In this document: piece by piece, positions 39,339-49,104 of the stretch
Layout of the letters: the number at the start of each line of letters is the position of its first letter
Numbering within the stretch: position 1 is the first letter of the stretch
From: Ferruginibacter sp.
GTDB taxonomy: Bacteria > Bacteroidota > Bacteroidia > Chitinophagales > Chitinophagaceae
Direction of reading: 5' to 3'
Assembly (NCBI GenBank): GCA_025359625.1
Contig: JANYFT010000365.1
Span: 1 to 64,000, forward strand
DNA length: 64,000 bases
Notes under the pieces: generated by a model
What the model was told of the DNA's origin: nothing
Databases searched by the model: none
What the model saw: the letters and a program-made list of their open reading frames with translations, nothing else
Program-made: the position numbers and the translations under genes

Positions 39339-39360
39339 TTGTCCCCCTTTAGGGGATAGG
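39339..39360. repeat. 22-bp palindromic repeat, copy 2 (TTGTCCCCCTTTAGGGGATAGG)
   Basis: 21/22 match to 38654-38675; 11 bp upstream of the mutS ATG. Confidence 0.85.
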
Positions 39361-39371
39361 CATCAACGCAC

Positions 39372-41984
39372 ATGGCCAAAGCCACAACAGAAACACCGCT
39401 CATGCAGCAACACAATGCCATCAAGGCCCGCTACCCTGATGCTATTTTGTTATTCAGGGTAGGTGATTTTTACGAAACTTTTGGCCAGGATGCTGTTACA
39501 ACTTCTGCTGTGCTTGGCATTACGCTGACCAAAAGAAACAATGGCGATGCCAATTCTTCGCAGTTAGCGGGTTTCCCCCACCATGCGCTGGATACTTATT
39601 TACACAAACTGGTAAAGGCCGGTTACAGGGTTGCCATTTGTGATCAGTTGGAAGATCCCAAACAAGCCAAAGGAATTGTAAAGCGTGGCGTAACTGAACT
39701 GGTTACCCCTGGTGTGGCTACCAGCGATAAATTATTAGAGCATAACAGCAACAACTTTTTAGCTGCCATTCATTTTGAAGAAAATAAAACAGGCGTTGCC
39801 TTTTTAGATATTAGCACCGGCGAATTTTTTATTGCAGAAGGCGATAAAGAATATGCGGATAAATTGTTGCAAAGCCTTAAGCCCGCTGAAGTAATTTTTC
39901 AACGCAACAGGCAAAAATTTTTTAAAGAATATTTTGGCAATAAATTTTTTACCTATGCTTTGGATGAATGGGTATTTGCAGCAGCCTACGCACAAGAAAG
40001 TTTATTAAAACATTTTGGCACGCACAGCCTTAAAGGTTTTGGTATTGAAAGTTTGCACCAGGGTATTATTGCAGCAGGGGCCATCCTTCATTATTTAAAA
40101 GATACAGAGCATCCCAACCTGGGGCATATCACTTCTATACAACGAATTGACAGGGACGAGCATTTGTGGATGGACCGTTTTACCATCCGTAATTTAGAAT
40201 TATTTGGCGGCGCCGAAGGCAGCAATACTTTATTAAAAGTGCTGGACAATACCGTATCGCCTATGGGCGCCCGTATGTTGAAACGCTGGATGGTATTACC
40301 TTTAAACAATCTTTCAAAAATTCAGGAGCGGTTAGACACGGTAGAGTTTTTTATCAAAGAAATTGATATAAGAAATAAAATTACCCAACATGTTAAGCAG
40401 GCCGGTGATGTAGAAAGGTTGGTAAGTAAAGTGCCTTTAAAAAAAGTTAACCCCAGGGAGGTGTTACAAATTGCCAAAGGGCTTCAACAAGTGCAAGCTA
40501 TCAAAACTATTTGTTTAACACTTAACAACAGCTACCTGCAACGTCTGGGTGATTCTTTAAACCCCTGTACTTTTATTGTTGAAAAAATAGTGAAAGAGAT
40601 CAGTGAAAACCCTCCTGCACTTGCTTCTAAAGGTGGCATGATTGCAAGGGGCATTGATGAAGAACTGGATGCTTTAAGAAAGATTAGCAGCGGAGGAAAA
40701 GAATACCTGATAGAACTGCAACAGAAGGAAGCACTGGCAACCGGCATCTCTTCTTTAAAAATAAGTTTCAACAATGTATTTGGGTATTATTTGGAAGTGA
40801 CCAACCTGCACAAAAGCAAAGTACCCAACACGTGGATACGCAAGCAAACACTGGCCAATGCAGAACGGTACATTACGCCTGAGTTAAAAGAATACGAAGA
40901 AAAAATTGTTGGTGCAGAGGATAAGATTTTACAGATAGAAATGCAGCTCTTTGAAAAGTTATTAAATGAGCTGCAGGATTATATTGCTCCCATGCAAGTG
41001 AATGGTAATGTGCTGGCAGTGTTGGATTGCATTACCTGTTTTGCCAATAATGCATTACAGTTTAACTACAAAAAACCATTGCTGAATGACGGGCATATTT
41101 TAGACATCAAAGGTAGCCGTCATCCGGTTATAGAACGGCACTTACCCGTTGGCGATAGTTATATTGACAATGATATTGTATTGGATCCGGCAACACAGCA
41201 GATCATTATTTTAACCGGCCCAAACATGAGTGGAAAAAGTGCCATCCTGCGGCAAACAGCCTTGATTACTTTGATGGCGCACATGGGAAGTTTTGTACCG
41301 GCAAGCGATGCAAAAATTCCGCTGACGGATAAGATATTTACCAGGGTTGGTGCCAGTGATAACCTGAGTGGTGGTGAAAGTACTTTCATGGTAGAGATGA
41401 ATGAAACCGCCAGTATCATCAACAATATTACTTCCAGAAGTTTAATTTTACTGGATGAAATTGGAAGAGGCACTTCTACTTACGATGGTATTTCTATTGC
41501 CTGGAGCATTGTGGAATATCTGCATAAAAGCAGCCATCAACCCAAAACATTATTTGCTACACACTACCACGAACTAAATGAACTGGAGAACAAATTACCG
41601 GGTGTAAAAAACTACCACGTTACCAACAAAGAAGTTGGCAATAAAATTATTTTTTTACGCAAGTTAGCTCCCGGTGGCAGCATCCATAGTTTTGGTATTC
41701 ATGTAGCCCGTATGGCAGGAATGCCGCCCAGCCTCATTGAGAGGGCAAACGAAATTTTACTACAGTTAGAAAAAAGCAGGAACAGTGCTGATGACGACCA
41801 GTCTGTAAATCTGGGGCAAACCGTAAAAAATTTACATTCACCTAAAGTACAACTCAGTATTTTTGATGCCCATTCAGTTACTTTTGAAGAAATCCGTTCA
41901 TTACTAAATGCGGTTGACATTAACCGCTTAACACCCGTTGAGGCCTTGTTGAAATTGCAGGAGATAAAGGCGAAGATCAAATAA
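39372..41984 (+). CDS. mutS: DNA mismatch repair protein MutS
   Basis: ILLFRVGDFYETFGQDA; TGPNMSGKSAILRQTALI; LLDEIGRGTSTYDGISIAW; ATHYHEL. Confidence 0.98.
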   Translation: MAKATTETPLMQQHNAIKARYPDAILLFRVGDFYETFGQDAVTTSAVLGITLTKRNNGDANSSQLAGFPHHALDTYLHKLVKAGYRVAICDQLEDPKQAKGIVKRGVTELVTPGVATSDKLLEHNSNNFLAAIHFEENKTGVAFLDISTGEFFIAEGDKEYADKLLQSLKPAEVIFQRNRQKFFKEYFGNKFFTYALDEWVFAAAYAQESLLKHFGTHSLKGFGIESLHQGIIAAGAILHYLKDTEHPNLGHITSIQRIDRDEHLWMDRFTIRNLELFGGAEGSNTLLKVLDNTVSPMGARMLKRWMVLPLNNLSKIQERLDTVEFFIKEIDIRNKITQHVKQAGDVERLVSKVPLKKVNPREVLQIAKGLQQVQAIKTICLTLNNSYLQRLGDSLNPCTFIVEKIVKEISENPPALASKGGMIARGIDEELDALRKISSGGKEYLIELQQKEALATGISSLKISFNNVFGYYLEVTNLHKSKVPNTWIRKQTLANAERYITPELKEYEEKIVGAEDKILQIEMQLFEKLLNELQDYIAPMQVNGNVLAVLDCITCFANNALQFNYKKPLLNDGHILDIKGSRHPVIERHLPVGDSYIDNDIVLDPATQQIIILTGPNMSGKSAILRQTALITLMAHMGSFVPASDAKIPLTDKIFTRVGASDNLSGGESTFMVEMNETASIINNITSRSLILLDEIGRGTSTYDGISIAWSIVEYLHKSSHQPKTLFATHYHELNELENKLPGVKNYHVTNKEVGNKIIFLRKLAPGGSIHSFGIHVARMAGMPPSLIERANEILLQLEKSRNSADDDQSVNLGQTVKNLHSPKVQLSIFDAHSVTFEEIRSLLNAVDINRLTPVEALLKLQEIKAKIK

Positions 41985-42016
41985 TTTAAGGAACTGGCCG
42001 TGCCAAATACTATAGC

Positions 42017-42056
42017 CTTAAAAAAAGTAAAGCCCCAAAGATGGGACTTTACTTTT
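42017..42056. terminator. Bidirectional terminator between convergent mutS and S9 peptidase
   Basis: aaaaagtaaagcccc-aaagat-gggactttactttt. Confidence 0.75.
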
Positions 42057-42086
42057 CATTCGCTTTTTATCAATAAAACTCATTTA

Positions 42087-44054
42087 CTATTTTGCCTTCT
42101 TTAGATATTTATCTAAAAAAATTTCCATAGCACCATAAAAATCAAAACGGTTGTTTTGATTGTGAAAGCCATGGCCTTCATCACTCTTAACCATATATTC
42201 TACCTGTATGCCCCTAGCTTGCAAGGCTTTTACCATCTGGTCACTTTCATCTTTATTTACCCTGGGGTCGTTGGCACCCTGTGCTACAAACAGCGGTACT
42301 TTTATTTTATCGGCATGTAATACCGGAGAGGCTTCTGCCAGCAACACACTATCTTTTGCAGGATCTCCAACCATTTCATGAAACTGGTCAAGATAAGGTT
42401 TCCAATATGGAGGAATGGTGTTCATAAAAGTAAAGAGATTACTTACACCTACATAGTCAACCGCACAGGCATATAACTCAGGTGTAAAGGTAACACCTGC
42501 CAGTGTTGCATAGCCTCCATAGCTGCCCCCGTAAATGGCTACACGCTTTGGATCGGCAATACCATTTTTTATAAGATAGGCTACACCATCACTTATATCG
42601 TCCTGCATTTTTTTGCCCCATTCTTTAAACGAGGCTTGCCAAAACTTTTTTCCATAACCGGTGCTGCCGCGATAATTCATCTGCAATACGGCATAACCCC
42701 GGTTGGCTAAAAATTGTACTTCCGGATTGTAGCCCCATTCATCCCTTGCCCATGGCCCGCCATGCGGATTGATGACCAACGGCAGGTTTGTCGCAACTAC
42801 TCCATTTGGCAAGGTGAGGTAACCGTCAATAGGTAACCCATCCCTTGACATATAGGTAACAGGCTTCATAAAAGCCAGTTCTTTTTCATGGAGCCATGGA
42901 TAAGCGTCTGCTATTTTTGTGGTGGCCTTTGTGGCAAAATCATAAGTATAATAAACGCCGGGTAAGCGATCATTACCAGTCCATACAATGGCTTTTTTTC
43001 TTTCATCATCATAAGAAGTAAAATCTACACGATAGTTATTGAACCTTACTTTTAACCCGTCACTGATTGCTTTACGGCGGGCATCAAAATAATATTCTGC
43101 CGCTTTTTTACCCGTCCACGTTACCCGGATCAGTTTTTGTTCTTTCTTATCATAATCAATACCATCAAGATCATACTCCTTGTTAGCATACAGTTCCTTT
43201 TCTTCCTTTTTATTTACAGGATCGTATAAAACCAATGCCACTTTATCCCTGCCGATATTGCTTAAGGCATAGAAGTTTTTATTATTTGCATCAAAGGCCT
43301 GTGGACTAAACTGCTCTTTAAAATTGGTAGTTAATACTGTAGCAAAACTGTCTTTTTCAGCAGCACGGTATAAGTAAGTAATATTAACGCCATCTGTTTT
43401 AGTAGCCATTCTTATGGTGCCCTTATTATCAACATACCAGCTATCGTAATTATCTTTATTCTCATACACCAAAGTCAGTTCACCGGTTTCAATATTTATC
43501 AGGTAGGGATCAAAATATTCTTTGTTCCTTTTATTTAAATTGATCATTATTATTTTTTCTTTGCCGGCAATAAAATGAAGATCATCCAGCAAATCTGTGC
43601 GATAACCCGGAAAAGGTGTCAAAGCTTTTAAATTTCTGCCATCTGTTTGAACTGCAAAAAGTTGAAAATTTTCGTCGCCCCCTACATCCTGCAGATAGAG
43701 GATATGATCCCCCTTCCAGAAATAACTGCTGATGCTTCGCAGCGTATCATTGGTAACCCTGACTGCTTTTGATTCGCCCACCTTTTGCACAAAAATGTTG
43801 ATCTTTCCTTTATAGTCTGACCGGTATGAAAAATATTTACCATTGGGAGAAATACGAAAACCTGATTTTTCGGGGTTTTTAAAAAAAGATTTCATGTCTA
43901 TCAGCTTTGCAGGATTGGCTTTTGACTGCGGCCCCTGTGAAATGGCCTGCACAACTATAACTGAGGCAAGTGTGAACAAAAGTAATTTTTTCATCAGCGT
44001 TGTTTTGTTTGTTTTTGAAGGATGGTTTGGTAGGCCCGCTACAAATATATACAA
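42087..44054 (-). CDS. S9 family prolyl oligopeptidase-like peptidase (likely start at the internal MKKLLLFT)
   Basis: C-terminal IYGGSYGGYATLAGV nucleophile elbow; beta-propeller N-terminal region; DEGHGF. Confidence 0.93.
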   Translation of the reverse strand: MYIFVAGLPNHPSKTNKTTLMKKLLLFTLASVIVVQAISQGPQSKANPAKLIDMKSFFKNPEKSGFRISPNGKYFSYRSDYKGKINIFVQKVGESKAVRVTNDTLRSISSYFWKGDHILYLQDVGGDENFQLFAVQTDGRNLKALTPFPGYRTDLLDDLHFIAGKEKIIMINLNKRNKEYFDPYLINIETGELTLVYENKDNYDSWYVDNKGTIRMATKTDGVNITYLYRAAEKDSFATVLTTNFKEQFSPQAFDANNKNFYALSNIGRDKVALVLYDPVNKKEEKELYANKEYDLDGIDYDKKEQKLIRVTWTGKKAAEYYFDARRKAISDGLKVRFNNYRVDFTSYDDERKKAIVWTGNDRLPGVYYTYDFATKATTKIADAYPWLHEKELAFMKPVTYMSRDGLPIDGYLTLPNGVVATNLPLVINPHGGPWARDEWGYNPEVQFLANRGYAVLQMNYRGSTGYGKKFWQASFKEWGKKMQDDISDGVAYLIKNGIADPKRVAIYGGSYGGYATLAGVTFTPELYACAVDYVGVSNLFTFMNTIPPYWKPYLDQFHEMVGDPAKDSVLLAEASPVLHADKIKVPLFVAQGANDPRVNKDESDQMVKALQARGIQVEYMVKSDEGHGFHNQNNRFDFYGAMEIFLDKYLKKAK

Positions 44055-44219
44055 ATTGGGTATGTGTTACAACCGCAGCGGCATGGGAATATTTTTCAAG
44101 ATAGCTCATATTGCCATTGATACACCAGGTGAATATTATTTTTAGAGAGACACCCTCAGTGAAAAAAGGTTTTTATCTGGCGATGTAACTGAATTGCAGC
44201 ACGGTGTTTTTTACATGAA

Positions 44220-44921
44220 CTATTCAACTGATTGATTGATCATCCTTGTATTTCGATACACGCTAATACCTCCCATAACAATTAGGTACTGGGCAACACA
44301 ATAAGTAAACATGATAAAAAAAACGGATTGTGAAAAAGAATGATAAAATTTGTTGATAGCCAGCAGGGTATCAGACAATACAAAACTTGTAGCACCTGCA
44401 ATAAATAGCAGGCCTGTTTTAAAATCTATTTTTTTAGATTGCCACAAAGCCATATTCATCATGGCGGCCAATACAATAGCATAAACGGTAACAGGAATTT
44501 TAAGATCACCCAATGATGGGTATAACTTGTACAATAAAATAAAAACATAAGCCACTACAGGCAACAATATTAGTAAATTCTGTTGCCGTATTTTTTTAGG
44601 TTGCGCCGAAAGCCTGCTAAAATAAAAGATGTAAAAGAGGTGGCCGCATAAAAAACTGGCCAACCCCAAAATAAAGAATACAGGGTAGCTATTTTCAAAC
44701 ATCAGCAATACATCGCCCAGCCAGCAAAACAATAAACCTGTTATTAACAACCGGCTGCTATTTGCTTTTGTGTGCAGTGTTTCATTTATAAACAAATATA
44801 TAAGGCAGGGTATCAGCAATGGCTTTATAGCATAATGCAAAGCTGCTATATTAAAAGTATTAGTTACAATATCTATGATGCAAAGTATCCAAAAAGTGGA
44901 GGTAATTATTTTACTTTTCAT
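44220..44921 (-). CDS. YhhN/lysoplasmalogenase family membrane protein
   Basis: YAIKPLLIPCLIY; LLFCWLGDVLLMF; SDTLLAINKFY. Confidence 0.85.
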   Translation of the reverse strand: MKSKIITSTFWILCIIDIVTNTFNIAALHYAIKPLLIPCLIYLFINETLHTKANSSRLLITGLLFCWLGDVLLMFENSYPVFFILGLASFLCGHLFYIFYFSRLSAQPKKIRQQNLLILLPVVAYVFILLYKLYPSLGDLKIPVTVYAIVLAAMMNMALWQSKKIDFKTGLLFIAGATSFVLSDTLLAINKFYHSFSQSVFFIMFTYCVAQYLIVMGGISVYRNTRMINQSVE

Positions 44922-45260
44922 ACCTACAAGATAGAAAGAAAAAAACTTGTAAAAAGTATTTTCATAGCTTTCTGATGCAAAACAAACCGTTCAATAATAA
45001 TTTCTGCAATAGTTTGCCTATCGTACATCTGAACTTCACCGGCATCATTATTTTTCAATCTCTATAAAAAAATATTACAAAAACAGGCAAGTTTTTTATT
45101 TCTGTATTTTTCACAAATAATTATCCATCAAATAGGGAATTTAAAAGGGAACTTTTGTATTTTCCATATTCTATTACTTTATCTTACAAAAAGACTCCTT
45201 TTAAAAATTGCTTTAATGAGGAGCGGCCCTATAGCTTTTTAAAGCATCCTTTATTTACCT

Positions 45261-47276
45261 TTGACGCATTATATGATTAAATGTAGGCTAGTTATTATTT
45301 TATGTATTTGTTTATTTGCAGTAAATGGATATGCTCAAACCTGCAATGGTTTGGGGCAAAATCCCGGTACGGCATTTCCAGTTTGTGGCACGTCTAGTTT
45401 TATACAGGGTTCAGTGCCCATTTGTGGAGGCAGGGCTGTTCCAGGGCCCTGTGGCAGCACCTTGTTAACAGATATAAATCCCTACTGGTACAAGTTTACT
45501 TGCTTTACATCAGGCACGCTGGCATTTGTTATATCGCCCAATATAGCAAGTGATGATTATGACTGGCAACTGTTTGATGTTACCAACAAAAACCCGGGGA
45601 ATGTGTACACGGATGCTTCTATGTTTGTAGCCTGCAACTGGAGTGGTGACCCTGGCAATACAGGTGCTAATAACATGGGTACATCTTTGCAAAGATGTGA
45701 CGGACCAGGTGTACCGGTATTTAGTACTATGCCCACACTTGTTGCCGGACATCAATATATTTTATTGGTTAGCCATTTTTCAGGAGATTCTCAAAGTGGT
45801 TACAGATTAGTATTCGTAGGTGGAACGGCTAATATAACAGACCCTGTAAAACCTCATCTGCTGGCTGCAAGGGCCGCCTGCGACGGCACTACAATTTCTG
45901 TTAAGCTTAATAAAAATATGAAGTGCAGCAGTGTGAATGCAGATGGCAGCGATTTTATTGTTACACCAGCCATTGCACCCATCATAGGTGCCATTGGAGT
46001 TGGTTGCACCAGCAGTTTCGATATGGATTCTGTTGTAATTACGCTTGGTAGTGCGCTGCCACCCGGCAAATACAAGATTACCGTAAAACCGAATGATAAT
46101 CTTTTAGATAACTGTAATAATTTTATCCCTTCGGAAGATACTTTGGACGTTACTGTTTATCCGTTAATACCCACTCCAATGGGAAGCCTTAATCAATTTG
46201 GCTGTGCACCAGATGTTTTACAATTGCTTTTCAGAGATCCTATCCGTTGTAGTTCTATTGCGGCAGACGGAAGTGATTTTATTGTAACAGGTAGTGCTGC
46301 TGTAACAGTTGCAGGCGCTGCAGGAATTTGCAATGCAGATGGGCTTACAACTATTATCCAGGTAAAATTGGCAGCGCCCATTCAACAGGCTGGTACTTTT
46401 AAAATTCAATTGGTAACAGGTTTGGATGGTAATACGATTATTAACGAATGCGGGGTAGAAACCGCCACAGGTGGTAGTGTAAATTTTAATACAAAAGATA
46501 CCGTGTCCGCAGTATTTGCATCCTCCATTCAATATGGATGTGCTGCAGACGTTATTGAATATACTCATGATGGTAATAATGGAGTAAATACCTGGCTATG
46601 GAATTTTGATAATACTGTTATGAGTACAGCAAAAGATACCACGATTAATTATACTTTATTTGGACCAAAACAAGCCACGCTCATTGTAAGCAATGGCACT
46701 TGCAGGGATACCGCCACTGCTACCATTTTTTTAGACAATGCCATAAAAGCATTGTTTGAATCAACAGAAAATGTTTGTCCTGGCGACCCTGCAACATTTA
46801 TTGATAAGAGCACCGGCAGCCTCAATAATTCCTGGGCATGGACCTTTAATAACGGTAACGTAAGTACGCTACAGGCCCCGCCAAAACAATTTTACCCATC
46901 TTCCAATATTATTCATACTGTGCAGGTTCAGTTAATTGTTACAAATAGTATTGGCTGCTCAGATACCGCCACCAAAAGTATTACGGTAGTTGGCAACTGT
47001 TTTATTGCTATCCCCAAAGGGTTTTCGCCAAACGGGGATGGATTAAATGACTACCTGTACCCTACCAATGCCTATAAAGCAAAAGATCTGTTATTCAGGG
47101 TATATAACCGGGTGGGCCAGCAACTTTTTGAAACCCGTGACTGGACAAATAAATGGGATGGCACTTATAAAGGAAGTCCTCAGGATCCCGGCACTTATGT
47201 ATGGGTTTTGAATTATACCAATGTAGATACGGGTAAAAGGTTTGAATTAAAAGGCACAACGGTACTGATAAGGTAG
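45261..47276 (+). CDS. Secreted protein with PKD-like domains and T9SS type B / gliding-motility C-terminal domain
   Basis: Signal peptide; two NADGSDFIVTPA/AADGSDFIVTGS repeats; C-terminal IPKGFSPNGDGLNDYLYP..LFRVYNRVGQQLFET..WDGTYKG..DPGTYVWVL. Confidence 0.9.
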   Translation: MTHYMIKCRLVIILCICLFAVNGYAQTCNGLGQNPGTAFPVCGTSSFIQGSVPICGGRAVPGPCGSTLLTDINPYWYKFTCFTSGTLAFVISPNIASDDYDWQLFDVTNKNPGNVYTDASMFVACNWSGDPGNTGANNMGTSLQRCDGPGVPVFSTMPTLVAGHQYILLVSHFSGDSQSGYRLVFVGGTANITDPVKPHLLAARAACDGTTISVKLNKNMKCSSVNADGSDFIVTPAIAPIIGAIGVGCTSSFDMDSVVITLGSALPPGKYKITVKPNDNLLDNCNNFIPSEDTLDVTVYPLIPTPMGSLNQFGCAPDVLQLLFRDPIRCSSIAADGSDFIVTGSAAVTVAGAAGICNADGLTTIIQVKLAAPIQQAGTFKIQLVTGLDGNTIINECGVETATGGSVNFNTKDTVSAVFASSIQYGCAADVIEYTHDGNNGVNTWLWNFDNTVMSTAKDTTINYTLFGPKQATLIVSNGTCRDTATATIFLDNAIKALFESTENVCPGDPATFIDKSTGSLNNSWAWTFNNGNVSTLQAPPKQFYPSSNIIHTVQVQLIVTNSIGCSDTATKSITVVGNCFIAIPKGFSPNGDGLNDYLYPTNAYKAKDLLFRVYNRVGQQLFETRDWTNKWDGTYKGSPQDPGTYVWVLNYTNVDTGKRFELKGTTVLIR

Positions 47277-47438
47277 CAATAACTTCATTAAATTTTCCCG
47301 TTACAACTAATCAGATGGTTAACTGGGGGCATAGGCATATTAATATGCGACATTGGCACCGGGCAGCACTGGTGCCGGTTACCACACAGGATAACTATGT
47401 TTCACTGAGATAGCAAATAGAATAAGCAAACCATATTT

Positions 47439-48365
47439 TCAGTATAAACCGGTAGCTACTCCAGTTTTGTTTCGCCAAAAATATGACTTCATTTTTTGCC
47501 CAAAATCCTGCATTTTCCTATTGGGTAAAAACAATCCGTAAGTCAAAACAAAAATAACTTCAAAACCGTATATCATTAAGAAAATATAGATGCAAACATG
47601 AAAAAGTATGCCTGCTACCAGTAAGGGTTTACGCATTTTTTTTATCCAAATCAGTAGGGGGAAAAGCAATTCAAAAAGCAGGGTACCGTAATTGCTTGCA
47701 TAATCTAACCACCGCTGCTGAACAATGTATTTATTAAAAGGTGTGCCAATATATCTTTCCATTGACAAAGCATAATAAGTAGCCTCCCCATGCCACCAAA
47801 CCGGTTCCATTATTTTTGCTAATCCCGATGAAAAATAAGCAATGCAAAGCTGTAACATAATGGAAAGTGCAGCGAGGTTACTTAAAAGGTTTTGAAATTT
47901 TCTTTTATCATTATCCCTGTTTTTTTGTTTACACAAAACAAAATACTGGTACGAATTGGCAAAAATAAGATAGAACAATATCAGCTTTGCCAGTGCATCC
48001 CCCCCATTAACAAACGACGAATTCATTTTTTGCAAAGCACACTGCAGGGCAAAAAGTAATAATGCAGTAAACCATCTGCCGGTGCCAGCCATGTTCAAAA
48101 AAATTACCGCAATATATGTTGCCATAAACCACAGATAATAATTCTTTACCAGCAAAAAGCCTCCTGTAGGTAAACGGTTAATGAAATTATTTTTTGATAC
48201 CACAAAACCTGAATGCCCATATAACAAATCCATGCTGCCCCAGTTGATACAGACCTCTTTTAATAACCAGCAACTGATGGCTACCCTTAAAAAAGCCAGG
48301 TAAAAACATTTATAGTTTTCCAGTTGCAGCCGATGCCAGTAATATTTTATTTGCTGTTGTATCAT
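47439..48365 (-). CDS. HTTM (vitamin K-dependent carboxylase-like) membrane protein
   Basis: Multi-TM; FLRVAISCWLLKEVCINW, MLQLCIAYFSSGLAKIMEPVWWHGEATYYAL, YGTLLFELLFPLLIW. Confidence 0.82.
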   Translation of the reverse strand: MIQQQIKYYWHRLQLENYKCFYLAFLRVAISCWLLKEVCINWGSMDLLYGHSGFVVSKNNFINRLPTGGFLLVKNYYLWFMATYIAVIFLNMAGTGRWFTALLLFALQCALQKMNSSFVNGGDALAKLILFYLIFANSYQYFVLCKQKNRDNDKRKFQNLLSNLAALSIMLQLCIAYFSSGLAKIMEPVWWHGEATYYALSMERYIGTPFNKYIVQQRWLDYASNYGTLLFELLFPLLIWIKKMRKPLLVAGILFHVCIYIFLMIYGFEVIFVLTYGLFLPNRKMQDFGQKMKSYFWRNKTGVATGLY

Positions 48366-49015
48366 TGACCAAAAGGCTTAAAGGGAGTTTCAAAAACAAG
48401 GGTTTCTTTTGACAATAAATTTGTATTGGACATTTGGTTAAAAGGGCGGGTTTTTTTTTCTGTAATTACAATTTTTAGTTCTTTATCAGTTGTATCAATC
48501 TGCCTTTGCTTTAAAACTATGATAGCATAATTTTTTAAAGTTGACAGGTAAGCATTATAATTTTTGTTGTATGTAAAAGCTGCTATTGCATTGGATATAT
48601 ACAAAGAATCTTTTGTTTCCGAAAGGCCTTCTGCCGGCTTCTTTTTATTTGACCAAATGGTAAGCTTAACATTTAGTACGTTATTATTTACAAGATGGTC
48701 AATAATATTTTCTCTTTGGTTAAATGGGGCATTATGTTGTTTTTGCAGCGAAATATTTTCCAGCACTTCTATTGTATCTGTCTTATCCGGCCTGGTGATA
48801 TCCCTTACAATAAAATATAACCTGTCATTAAAAGTGCTGGGGGGTGTAAATAATCTCCAGGTAGTACCAAAAATATTTCTAAACCGTGGGGCCCTGCTTA
48901 TTATAATTTTTTTTGCATGATTTGAAGGCATCGCCAAAATAAAAATACCTGCCCAATACAAAAAAAAAGTGCCAATGCACAGGTAAGATAATATTCTGTA
49001 GAAAGGATTTTTCAT
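48362..49015 (-). CDS. Membrane-anchored hypothetical protein, translationally coupled to the HTTM gene
   Basis: 217 aa, N-terminal TM, stop/start overlap of 4 nt with downstream ORF. Confidence 0.7.
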   Translation of the reverse strand: MKNPFYRILSYLCIGTFFLYWAGIFILAMPSNHAKKIIISRAPRFRNIFGTTWRLFTPPSTFNDRLYFIVRDITRPDKTDTIEVLENISLQKQHNAPFNQRENIIDHLVNNNVLNVKLTIWSNKKKPAEGLSETKDSLYISNAIAAFTYNKNYNAYLSTLKNYAIIVLKQRQIDTTDKELKIVITEKKTRPFNQMSNTNLLSKETLVFETPFKPFGQ

Positions 49016-49104
49016 GTGTAATGATCAATAAAAATATTTCACTTAAAAAAAGATTTAGTAAATAATAAACATTACACTCCAATCAAATACATTGTCGAAA
49101 AAAA

